From the NCBI GenBank assembly GCA_043806415.1, contig JAZDHB010000093.1, positions 1 to 7,239 of the forward strand: a stretch of 7,239 nt of DNA. The letters are read 5' to 3'. The translations under genes and the position numbers were made by a program. Below the pieces are notes generated by a model, which did not search any database, had not been told where the DNA came from, and was given only the letters and a program-made list of their open reading frames with translations. The stretch comes from CAIXYX01 sp043806415 (GTDB taxonomy: Archaea > Micrarchaeota > Micrarchaeia > Anstonellales > Anstonellaceae). Shown here in pieces: positions 1 to 7,068 of the stretch; positions within the stretch are counted from its first letter, which is position 1; each line of letters opens with the position of its first letter.

Positions 1-3000
1 GCGTGTCCGAAAACTTCTTTCCCGCGAACTGGTATTTGCGCAGCTCGGCATGGCCAGTCGTGAAATTGATTTCCAGCACGGCCTTGCAATAGCGCCCGAA
101 TTGGGCGTCGGTCTCGTTCCAGCCCTCGAACTCGATGCGGAAGACGCTGCGGTCGCTCGACCAGGCGGGGGGGAGGGCCCGGACATCGGGCGGGATGTTG
201 AACATAACTGGGATGTAGCCGGCCAGCTTGTCGACCAAGGCCAGGTCGTCCAACGAAAACGCCTTGAAGAGGGCCGTGCGGCGGGTGAATATGCCGACAT
301 GACCCGGTTTCCCCTTGATGGCGGTGACGAAAATCTGGGAATTCGGCCCGTTGTGGATGTAGTTGAAGCGGCCCCCGTCCCCGGCAAACAGGTATTCTCC
401 CAGCACCTGCATCTTGCCTCTGGCGGTGTTGAGCACCAGATAGGGTTCGCCAGCTTTGTCCAGCGCATGCTCAATGTAGTATGTTGCGGGGCTTTTTTGG
501 CGCGTCTCTTTCCTGCCTTTCTTGCTTTTTTTGCCCCCTTCACTGGCCGGGGTTCCGGCCCCGGCTTCAGTTGCGGTGATGGTGAGTTCGTAGGGGCTGA
601 TTCTCGTGATGGAGGATACCACGATGGTTTTGCGCCGGCGCTCGGGAGTGATGTAAATGAGGGCTTTGCCGACCTGGACCTCGTCGAAGGAGTGGAGGCC
701 GGATATGCGGTTTGAGCCGTAGATGGTGTTGGTGGGCAGGCTTTTGCTGGAAAGATAGTCGTACAGCGAGCCGGATTCCAGGTATTCGCCGCGATAATCG
801 CTCAGCGCCAGCGCATTCATGGAAGCAAGCGGAGCCAGAACGCTCTGCACAAAGTGGCTGCAATCCATCACGCCCCAGATATACCCGCTGTCCTGGAGGC
901 TCTCGGCCCGCTCGTCCATCACCTGATCCACTTTGGTGTTCGGGCTGAAATTCCACAGGTTGGCCAGGGTCATTTTGGTCCCCAAAAGCGGATCCCGGCG
1001 CACCGCCTTTAGGTAATCCGACATCAGCGCGTCCATGGCTTTGTCGTCTGGGTTGAGGAAATCGCTCTCTTGCAACCCGGTCTTGTCCAGCACCACGCCG
1101 CCCGTGGCGGCCGCCAGACTTTGGAGGCTGGATTTCGCTTCGGCATCGGGTTTTCCAACGAATATGAAATCTATGCGCAGGTTGAGGCTGTTGGCGAGGC
1201 TGGCCAGGGAGTTGAGTTCATCATCCCCGATTTTGGCAGAGCCTCCATTGCCGATAATCAAAAGCCTTTGGTGGGGCGGAACATAGCCCTCCAAGTTCGC
1301 GCCAGACAGGTTTTTGGTCTGGTCGCTGAAGGTTTGAAGGCGCGAATGGATGGCGGCCACAAGCCCTCCGAGGTAGTTTCCACCCTTCTGGGCAAAATCC
1401 TGGTTCGGGCCGAAAAGATCGGCGGCATTCTTGGCCATGAGCAGGGCCGGATAGAACTGGTTATCGACATAGGCCAGCGTATTGCTCCCGATCTTGGTGC
1501 GGACATCGATGAGCGGGGTGACGAGAACAGGATTAGCCCTGGAGGATTCTTGCGCCAATTGCTTGATTTGGTCTTCCAAAAGGTGGAACCGCTTCTCAGG
1601 CGGGGCGATGGAGGGGAAGTCTACCGTTCTACTAAGCTCTTGATCTTTCTCCTGACAGAGCACATCATATTTGGCCTTCAGGTCGGATGCATAGCTTTGG
1701 TATTTCTGGGTCTGCAGCTTCCCCGCCAGTTCGGATGCGGCGGCGCTGTTCAGGCCAATGACGCTCATGTTCGTGGGCCTGACGCGGGCTTCGATGGACT
1801 GCCGGTAGACATCAAGCACGGTCGTGTAATTTTGCAGAATCTGAAGGACGATCTCGTAATCTTTCTGCTCGGCGCTGGCCGCGAGGTTCTCCAGGCCCCG
1901 CCCGGAAAGCGGCAGGGGATAGTCCAGACGATAGCCCGCGTAGATGCTGCGAGAGGACGGGCCGAATACGGCATCGTTTGAGACATAGCCGGAGATGCCG
2001 CGGCCGGAAGCGTTGAATATGGTCAGGGGAATCTGGATATTGAACCGGCCGAAGGGGGCCAGCTTGTCGATGCCCATCCAACCACCGTTCAGCGATATGG
2101 AAGAGGACAGGGGGCCGGAGAAGGTGAAGCCGAACTGGAGGTCTTTGGGGCTCATGTTCTGCAGCGTGGTTTGCAGATATGACGAAACGCCGGGCACGAG
2201 AAAGTTGTTTGGGTCAAGCGAGAAGCGCATGACGGTGTTGAGGTAGGCCTGGGCGTACGAGATTGAGATGGGATTGGAACTGGCCAAATCCGGGTCATAC
2301 AACCCCCGCAGGGTCGAATGCAGCGAGAGGCGGAGAACAGAAATCTGATAGCTCATGTCGGCCCCCAGCTCGACGCGCAGGAGGGGGATTTGGGGGCGGG
2401 TGTTGCGGGTGAAAACGTTGCCTTGCCATTGGCCGAAGGAAACGTCGCCGCGCTGGAAGATGGAGCCCACGTCGGCGGACGCGACGAGATGGACGTCGAA
2501 CGGCTCCAGCCCCGCTATCGCCCGCCGGGTTTGGAAATCCAGCAGGGTTCCGACGGCCCGGCCGAAGGAAAGGCTCAAGGCTGAGAAGTCCTGCCGCGCA
2601 GAAGGCCAGGGGGTGAGAAAGAGGGAGATGGAGGTGCGCTCGGCCGGATTGTCGTTGATTTGGTAGGCGATTTGCACGGTGCCCTTCATTCTTTGGATGA
2701 GATCCTCCGCAAATCCGCGGGCGGATCGGAATTGGGATTCCTGACCCATGCTGATTTTGTTTCCGCTTGGGGGCAGAATGGTGTTGGTGATGGGGAAGGA
2801 ATAGCCCCCAAAAAACAGGCCAAGGCCCTGCCCGGAAAGTTGTTTGGCCTCCGGCGGGACCGGCAACCCCAGCTGGGCGGCCAATTCCAGCGCATGCGCC
2901 GTGGCCATCACAGAGGGAGCGAGGGTGGGCGGCTTGACCGTGGCCTTATTCTCCTCCGCTGGCGGCCGGGTTTGGACCTCCTTGTCGGCCGGCTTTTCGG

Positions 3001-3391
3001 TGCTGGCCGGCGGCTTGGTTTGCGCCGTTTCGCTCGGTGGAACGGGAGGTGTGCGGGTGTGCAGGATTTCGATGGTTTGGCCCGACGGATGCAGGAAATT
3101 GTCCCCAGACGTAATGCGCACGTCGTCCAGTTCCGACGGCTTCGCCAGCTGGATGGTGGCCGAAACCGAGATGTCGACACAGTGGAGGGCGGGATTTGGA
3201 AGCGGGGTGCATTGGATGGTGGCCGGCTGGTTGCAGATTAGGAGGCCAGGAGTGCGCAGGAAGGCAAGCTGCTGCAAGGCCCAGAGGCTGGCATGCAGGT
3301 CCGGGTCCGCAGTCGAGGTGGAGGAGAGGCGCATGGACCAGGAGATGGAAAGTGTTTTGTGATCCGTCGCCAGGCTCACGGTGGCGGGGGG
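1..3391 (-). CDS. C-terminal part of a giant multidomain protein (VWA-like and NlpC/P60-like regions), partial at left edge
   Basis: This minus-strand frame is open from 3436 to the window edge, about 1145 codons with no stop, and continues beyond position 1. It should join the reading frame that starts at 4658, so residue numbers here count from that start. Visible regions in order: a strand-rich segment (about 424-530); a Pro/Thr/Lys/Glu-rich linker (533-583); a long strand-rich segment (583-920); a charged helical segment (927-1040); a VWA-like fold (1040-1190); and an NlpC/P60-like region with the motif YIWGVMDCSHFVQ (Cys1266) and a later GHVGIF motif (His1453), interrupted by a Lys-rich linker near 1373-1390. 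No transmembrane segment is evident. The only starts just after the frame junction are a GTG at 3379 and an ATG at 3334. Both fall inside folded-looking sequence with no ribosome site, so I do not think this is a separate gene. The function of the whole is unknown; a surface or cell-contact role is a guess. Confidence 0.75.
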
Positions 3392-4658
3392 CGTTGCCGC
3401 AGGAGAAACGGGTGGACATGTCCTCCCAGGGCATTTTCACCAGCACGGCCGGCATGAACGCCCACGAGCGGCGCATCACATCGCCCACTGGCGTATAATC
3501 GTCATGGGAGATGTCGCGCAGCCTGAACTTGAGCGTTTCGAGCACATCGGGGGTTTGCAGCAGGAGCGGGTCCTCGAGCAGGGCGCGGATGTCGGCCAGC
3601 ACCGGGTGGTTGGGATCGATGCGGACCAGGTCCTGCTCCAGCGCCGACAGGTCGTGCTGCAGGCGGGCCGTGCGCTCGGCCAGCCCGGCCTCATCGTCCG
3701 GCGCGAGCGGATTGAAATCCAGCACCAGGCGCACGTTGAAGCCGTGGATGAACGGGAAGATGGATTTGAGATGGGCCCCCTCATCCTGCCCCATCGCCAG
3801 ATTGGCCGGACGGCGGGCAACGACGTCGGCTATCGTTGGGGTGAGGCCGCCCGTTTCCGGCCGGTATATTACCAGCTCGATTTGAGAGATTTGGCGCTCG
3901 AAATGCGCGAGCAGATCGTCCACGCCTTCCTGCGGAACGCCCTTGGAGAGCAGAATGTCCTTTATTTTGTCCTTGGCCTGCTCCAGCAGCTGCTCGGGCT
4001 TTTGGCAGCCGGCCAGCTGCTGGCGCAACTCGGATTCGAGCTCCTGCGGGTCCAGGCCAAGCTCTTGCGGAACCAGAAAGGCGCTGAAGAGGCTTTGCTT
4101 GAACATGGCCGGGAAGGTGATTGAATTGAGGCCGGAGAAAACCGTCGCCAGCGTGGCCTGTAGAAAACTGTCGTTGGCGGCGTAGTTCGGATTGACCGGC
4201 CCTGGCAGGAAATCGGGAAGGTTTTGCAAAAAGAGGCTCTCGCTGCCCTCGCCGACGGATAGGATGGCCTCGAAGGCATGGTCGATGGACTGCAGCTTGG
4301 AACCCGAAACCATGTATTCGAGGTAATGAAAAGGCGCGGGCACGGCGTTGAGCTCGCGGAATTTGGTTTGGGTGGCGCTCGAATAGGAGCAGGTGGGCAC
4401 ATAGAAGGGGAATGGCGAGGACTTCGCATCACCCGAGGAGATGATGGCGTTCTGGCGCAGCTGCTGGAACGCTGAGAACGAGTCGGACACCTCCCCAAGA
4501 TGGACGGGGGCGATGGGGCAGAAGGAAACCGAATACCGACAGGCCGACTCCGTGGGATTGGCGGCGTCGAAAATGGAGGTGAAGGAATACCCGTCAATGA
4601 GCGAGGGCGCGCGGGCGTCTTGGGAAGATTTCGGATGGATGTCTTCGCTTAGAAGCAT
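2946..4658 (-). CDS. N-terminal part of the same giant protein, frame interrupted
   Basis: The ATG at 4658 begins MLLSEDIHPKSSQ and lies about 25 bases from a TATA-like box, so the mRNA is probably leaderless. As written, this frame runs 570 codons to a TAA at 2946. Only about the first 423 residues look genuine. They have a balanced composition with segments such as FPFIHGFNVRLVLDFNPLAP (beta-like) and a long amphipathic stretch around residues 220-275 rich in Glu, Gln, Leu and Lys. After the C-run at 3391-3386 the translation turns into His/Pro/Arg/Gly-rich sequence typical of an out-of-frame read, while the neighbouring frame becomes protein-like. Removing one C would give SCGNAP followed by ATVSLATDHKTLSISW. 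No signal peptide or known domain is recognised in residues 1-423. Cysteines are present but form no clear metal motif. The ORF could also be a truncated pseudogene product. Confidence 0.7.
   Translation of the reverse strand: MLLSEDIHPKSSQDARAPSLIDGYSFTSIFDAANPTESACRYSVSFCPIAPVHLGEVSDSFSAFQQLRQNAIISSGDAKSSPFPFYVPTCSYSSATQTKFRELNAVPAPFHYLEYMVSGSKLQSIDHAFEAILSVGEGSESLFLQNLPDFLPGPVNPNYAANDSFLQATLATVFSGLNSITFPAMFKQSLFSAFLVPQELGLDPQELESELRQQLAGCQKPEQLLEQAKDKIKDILLSKGVPQEGVDDLLAHFERQISQIELVIYRPETGGLTPTIADVVARRPANLAMGQDEGAHLKSIFPFIHGFNVRLVLDFNPLAPDDEAGLAERTARLQHDLSALEQDLVRIDPNHPVLADIRALLEDPLLLQTPDVLETLKFRLRDISHDDYTPVGDVMRRSWAFMPAVLVKMPWEDMSTRFSCGNAPRHREPGDGSQNTFHLLVHAPLLHLDCGPGPACQPLGLAAACLPAHSWPPNLQPAGHHPMHPASKSRPPLCRHLGFGHHPAGEAVGTGRRAHYVWGQFPASVGPNHRNPAHPHTSRSTERNGANQAAGQHRKAGRQGGPNPAASGGE
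3386..3391 (-). other. Frameshift site in a C6 homopolymer
   Basis: Six G on the plus strand (six C in the coding sense) lie exactly where coding character passes from one minus frame to another. Skipping or deleting one C restores a continuous protein. The upstream frame ends in MPAVLVKMPWEDMSTRFSC; the downstream frame has a stop at 3437-3439 and is open from there to the window edge. The cause may be a sequencing or assembly indel, a true recent mutation, phase variation, or +1 recoding at CCC-C; the sequence alone cannot separate these. Confidence 0.75.
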
Positions 4659-4679
4659 GGGGAGATAAACAGAGGAGCG

Positions 4680-4687
4680 TTTATATG
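4680..4687 (-). promoter_or_regulatory. TATA box of the giant gene, leaderless promoter
   Basis: On the minus strand this reads CATATAAA and is preceded by an A-rich AAAAAAGG that would suit a TFB recognition element. Its centre is about 25 bases upstream of the ATG at 4658. This is the archaeal TATA-to-start distance, so transcription would begin at or next to the start codon. No Shine-Dalgarno sequence precedes the ATG. Confidence 0.6.
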
Positions 4688-4776
4688 CCTTTTTTAACGG
4701 CCCTCGGGCCGGATTCGACAGTTTCCCGCTGAAAAGGCGGCGACCTTGGATCGATTGGCTCAGCGCAAAGATGAGC

Positions 4777-5835
4777 TCAACGGAACGGTCTGGAATTTCT
4801 CCTCAGCGGCGAGAGCGGCTTCTTGCGCCCCACGCGCGCGGACAGGTCGTGGATGACGTGCTCCACCTCCTCGGGCGCGAGGGCGGCGCGCAGGTCCGCC
4901 TCGATGAGGATGGCGGGATAGGCGTAGTGGGGATGGAGGGCGCACAGGCCGGCCATCACCTCGGCCACCTCGGAAAACGGCGAGGCGGTGGAGAGGAATT
5001 CAATCCGCAGCGGCCGGTCGCCGGCCACGGGCTTGATGTAGAAGGTGAGGATGCGCCCCGCCCATTCGCCCAAGTCCTTGAGGATCGGATTCTTGGTGGG
5101 CGAGAGCGAGTAGCGGAAAACGAAGGAGCGCTCGCCCGCCTCGAGCAGGTTGTCCAGGAACACGGTGTCCGACGCGTTGACAAGCGATTCGGCCGCCTCG
5201 GGCATGGCGCGCGAGACGATGTCGATGAAGCGCTTCCCCCGCGAGTCCTTGGTCACGCCCACCAGGTTCGTGCCCCCGGCCGCCGCGCCCGAATAGAGCT
5301 TCTGGTAAAGGGAGATCACGTCCATATACAGGGACTTGAATTCGGAATCGTCGGGCGGCTTGTCGGACACGAGCGGGGCGAGCGAGCCGTCGATGAGCAG
5401 GTAATTGGGATGCCATTTCTCGAGCGCGCCAATCGCGCAGGAAAGCTCGGAGCGCAGGCGCATGAGAGAGGAGAAGCGCAGGCGCTCGAAGGATTCGAGG
5501 CCCGAGCGGGCCGCCGGCTGCAGGGGCGGGCTGGAGGAGGGGAAATAGGCGTGGCGCACGAGCGCGCCCTCCTTGTACTCGAACTGGACGGCCACGGAGC
5601 GCAGCACCAGAAGATCGAGGCCGTGGAATTCCTCGCTGCCCAATCCGCCGTCGACGGCGGCGAAGGTGCCGTGGGGCTTGCGGGGGTCCACCTTATAGAG
5701 AAGATCGGCCTCGAGCGCCTCGGAATACTGTATCTTGCCGGCATTGAAGCGCATGCGCTTGGCGATCCCGTCCCACTGGTCCTGCCAGGCGAGGTAATCG
5801 CGCGCGAGCGAGACGATGGAGTCGGCGTCCTGCAT
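4777..5835 (-). CDS. nurA: DNA repair nuclease NurA
   Basis: This 352-residue protein carries the NurA motifs in order: FAAVDGG (Asp62), a conserved-looking Glu in LRSEL (Glu130), YLLIDGSL (Asp149), LVGVTKDSRG (Lys196), FLDNLL, FYIKPV and the C-terminal YPAILIEAD. In the family the acidic residues bind manganese for exo- and endonuclease activity, and NurA with the HerA ATPase resects DNA ends for homologous recombination in the cytoplasm. Length is normal for the family. The position of the usual C-terminal catalytic His (eight residues after the Tyr of the YP motif, as I recall it from Pyrococcus and Sulfolobus NurA) holds Asp314 here. The ATG at 5835 has no ribosome site but has a TATA-like TCTTAAAC about 25 bases upstream, again suggesting a leaderless message. 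No herA is visible. The gene is divergent from pth2 and lies upstream of the giant gene on the same strand, separated from it by 118 bases that contain that gene's own promoter. Confidence 0.9.
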   Translation of the reverse strand: MQDADSIVSLARDYLAWQDQWDGIAKRMRFNAGKIQYSEALEADLLYKVDPRKPHGTFAAVDGGLGSEEFHGLDLLVLRSVAVQFEYKEGALVRHAYFPSSSPPLQPAARSGLESFERLRFSSLMRLRSELSCAIGALEKWHPNYLLIDGSLAPLVSDKPPDDSEFKSLYMDVISLYQKLYSGAAAGGTNLVGVTKDSRGKRFIDIVSRAMPEAAESLVNASDTVFLDNLLEAGERSFVFRYSLSPTKNPILKDLGEWAGRILTFYIKPVAGDRPLRIEFLSTASPFSEVAEVMAGLCALHPHYAYPAILIEADLRAALAPEEVEHVIHDLSARVGRKKPLSPLRRNSRPFR

Positions 5836-5855
5836 GGATGAAGAGGGGAAGCATA

Positions 5856-5868
5856 GTTTAAGAATTAT
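5856..5868. promoter_or_regulatory. Overlapping divergent promoters for nurA and pth2
   Basis: The 61-base gap between the two divergent starts has one AT-rich patch, AGTTTAAGAATTAT, in otherwise mixed sequence. Read on the minus strand, its TTAAAC core is about 25 bases from the nurA ATG (5835). Read on the plus strand, the TTTAAG/AATTAT part is 30-35 bases from the pth2 ATG (5897). The two genes therefore probably share or compete for a TATA region. Call based on spacing and composition only. Confidence 0.4.
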
Positions 5869-5896
5869 GGGCGAGTAGTCTTCCGGTCGTGATCAA

Positions 5897-6271
5897 ATGG
5901 TTTCCACTTCAGACCCCAACGAACTCAAGCAGGTCATCCTCGTGCGCATGGATTTGGGCATGGGGCGCGGAAAGATGGTGGCGCAGGGTGCGCACGCCTC
6001 GCTGGACGCCTATTTGGACGCCGTGCGCAAGACGCCTGATGTCGCCAAGCGATGGCGTGAGATGGGCATGCGCAAAGTGGCGCTCAAGGTGAAAGACGAG
6101 AAGGAGCTGGTTTCGCTTTTCCAGGAAGCCAAGGATGACGAGCTTCCGTGCTCGCTCATCACCGACGCCGGGCACACGCAGCTTGCGCCGGGCAGCATGA
6201 CGTGCGCAGGGATAGGGCCGGCGAAAGCCGAATGGCTGGACAAGATCACTGGGAAGCTGGGATTATTGTGA
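5897..6271 (+). CDS. pth2: Peptidyl-tRNA hydrolase, Pth2 family
   Basis: This 124-residue protein matches Pth2 across its length: KQVILVRMDLGMGRGKMVAQ with GAHAS (Lys26, Gln30, His33), then a Lys/Glu helix region, then the signature ITDAGHTQLAPGSMTCAGIG (Asp90, Thr94) and a GPA turn. Pth2 cleaves the ester bond of peptidyl-tRNA and other N-blocked aminoacyl-tRNAs, releasing tRNA for reuse. It is the archaeal and eukaryotic form, unrelated in fold to bacterial Pth1. The start at ATG 5897 leaves a ten-residue N-terminal extension before the first strand, usual for the family; GTGATC just upstream may act as a weak ribosome site. It is divergent from nurA and convergent with the GNAT gene, whose stop codon lies 14 bases away. 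Confidence 0.95.
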   Translation: MVSTSDPNELKQVILVRMDLGMGRGKMVAQGAHASLDAYLDAVRKTPDVAKRWREMGMRKVALKVKDEKELVSLFQEAKDDELPCSLITDAGHTQLAPGSMTCAGIGPAKAEWLDKITGKLGLL

Positions 6272-6277
6272 GGCCCG

Positions 6278-6282
6278 TTTTT
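6278..6282 (+). terminator. Short T-run between convergent pth2 and GNAT genes
   Basis: The 14-base gap between the two convergent stop codons contains CCCGTTTTTCCG. Archaeal RNA polymerase can stop at T-runs without a hairpin, so this may end the pth2 transcript. With only five T and no hairpin the call is weak. No matching T-run serves the opposite strand, so the two transcripts may overlap. Confidence 0.25.
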
Positions 6283-6285
6283 CCG

Positions 6286-6867
6286 TTACACCCCTAATTC
6301 AAGATACAACGGCACCGTCTCGCGCCCCTCGATGTCTCTGACGATGCGCATGAACCGCTTGCGCTCGTACCAGCCGACTACTTTCGGCGTAGCATACGCA
6401 TGGGCGACCAGGAATGCACATCCGATGGACTCTCGCTGAGCCAGCGCGAGATAGACGGCAAAATCGAGCAACTGGCTAGCCGCCCCTTTTCCTTCCTCAC
6501 TCTGGTCGGTCGCCAGTTTCCCAAGCAACAGAGCCGGCAGCTGGTTCGGGAAGTCTTTCGGGTATTCTCCCAAGCGTCTTCCAGCGAGAGTGAATTCCTC
6601 CTTCTTCTCCGGAAGTTTCAGGGCGCTCATGCTCAAGGTGATATACGCTAAGGGCTTGGAATCACTTTTGCGCAGCAGGAGGTATGTGGTGCCAATGTGA
6701 AGCTTCTGGTAGCTCAACGCGTCCTTGCGCAGGAAATCGTTGAGCTCGTCATTGTTAGAGTTAAACTGGGCAATGCGCGCCAGATGCTCGTCTCCAAGCA
6801 TCTGGATGAACGTATCCTGGTTTTGATTCGTTTCAAGGCTCACGCTATCCACCTTTGTGTAGTTCAT
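6286..6867 (-). CDS. GNAT acetyltransferase, TacT/AtaT-like probable toxin
   Basis: This 193-residue protein has the GNAT layout found in type II toxins: RIAQFNSNNDELNDFLRKDA (31-50), TTYLLLRKSDSKPLAYITLS (60-79), the strand and acetyl-CoA loop LPALLLGKLATDQSEEGKGA (110-129), the helix SQLLDFAVYLAL, the strand CAFLVAHA and the terminal motif VVGWYERKRFMRI with Tyr167 at the usual catalytic Tyr place. The acetyl-CoA loop reads S-E-E-G-K-G rather than the standard Q/R-x-x-G-x-G. TacT and AtaT acetylate the amino group of charged tRNAs and stop translation. The ATG at 6867 follows TTTAGG and lies 12 bases after the stop of the small upstream gene, so the two are cotranscribed. Base composition appears lower in GC than nurA or pth2, hinting at transfer. 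A non-toxin GNAT with another substrate is possible. Confidence 0.8.
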   Translation of the reverse strand: MNYTKVDSVSLETNQNQDTFIQMLGDEHLARIAQFNSNNDELNDFLRKDALSYQKLHIGTTYLLLRKSDSKPLAYITLSMSALKLPEKKEEFTLAGRRLGEYPKDFPNQLPALLLGKLATDQSEEGKGAASQLLDFAVYLALAQRESIGCAFLVAHAYATPKVVGWYERKRFMRIVRDIEGRETVPLYLELGV

Positions 6868-6879
6868 CCTAAACTACCT

Positions 6880-7023
6880 TCATCGCACATCGAATTTCAT
6901 CTTGCGCACGCGCTCGATGAACCTGTCCCGGGCCGGATCTTTTTTTGGGTGGAGGAGCGATTCCATCAGGCGCTTCGCTCCCCATTCGTCCACTTCGATG
7001 ATGCATTCGATGGGTTTTGCCAT
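6880..7023 (-). CDS. Small protein upstream of GNAT, probable mini-antitoxin
   Basis: A 47-codon frame on the minus strand, beginning MAKPIECIIEVDEWGAKRL and ending RVRKMKFDVR. An ATG two codons earlier (7029) is also possible, but GAGGT at 7035-7031 sits seven bases before the ATG at 7023, a better spacing. The pattern of a strand with Asp/Glu-Trp, a helix with Leu-Leu, then H-P-K-K-D-P and a basic helix resembles the C-terminal toxin-binding tail of DUF1778 (TacA-type) antitoxins. The ribbon-helix-helix DNA-binding part of those proteins is absent. It directly precedes the GNAT gene, the usual antitoxin-toxin order. The identification is by layout and loose pattern, not by a recognised domain. 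Confidence 0.65.
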   Translation of the reverse strand: MAKPIECIIEVDEWGAKRLMESLLHPKKDPARDRFIERVRKMKFDVR

Positions 7024-7057
7024 TTTCATGACCTCTAAGAAGTGGGCACCGTTTGAA

Positions 7058-7067
7058 CTATAAAAAA
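7058..7067 (-). promoter_or_regulatory. TATA-like box of the antitoxin-toxin operon
   Basis: The minus strand reads TTTTTTATAG. A start site about 26 bases downstream would lie near 7036, immediately before the GAGGT ribosome site and the ATG codons at 7029 and 7023, giving a very short leader. The same T-run could also end transcription of the minus-strand gene entering from the right. Confidence 0.45.
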
Positions 7068-7068
7068 T

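Noticed and set aside
567..956. Minus-strand open frame of 129 codons
   Set aside because: Overlaps the giant gene in another frame; the product is His/Arg/Pro-rich, while the correct frame here carries the NlpC/P60-like motif.
1070..1981. Plus-strand open frame of 303 codons
   Set aside because: It lies antisense to the VWA-like and helical part of the giant protein, whose minus frame is open far longer and shows recognisable motifs.
3381..4124. Plus-strand open frame of 247 codons
   Set aside because: Antisense to the N-terminal part of the giant gene; skewed composition and no domain.
4698..4711. Short hairpin CGGCC-CTCG-GGCCG between nurA and the giant gene, considered as the nurA terminator
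   Set aside because: On the nurA strand it is followed by A-rich rather than T-rich sequence, and a five-base stem is common by chance in GC-rich DNA.
4771..5841. Plus-strand open frame of 356 codons, nearly the full length of nurA
   Set aside because: It is the exact antisense of a clear nurA gene. Its product is rich in Gly, Arg, His, Glu and Val as expected from antisense of GC-rich codons, and it has no recognisable motif.
6697..7038. Plus-strand open frame of 113 codons
   Set aside because: Antisense to the GNAT start and the small antitoxin gene, both of which have ribosome sites and sensible products.
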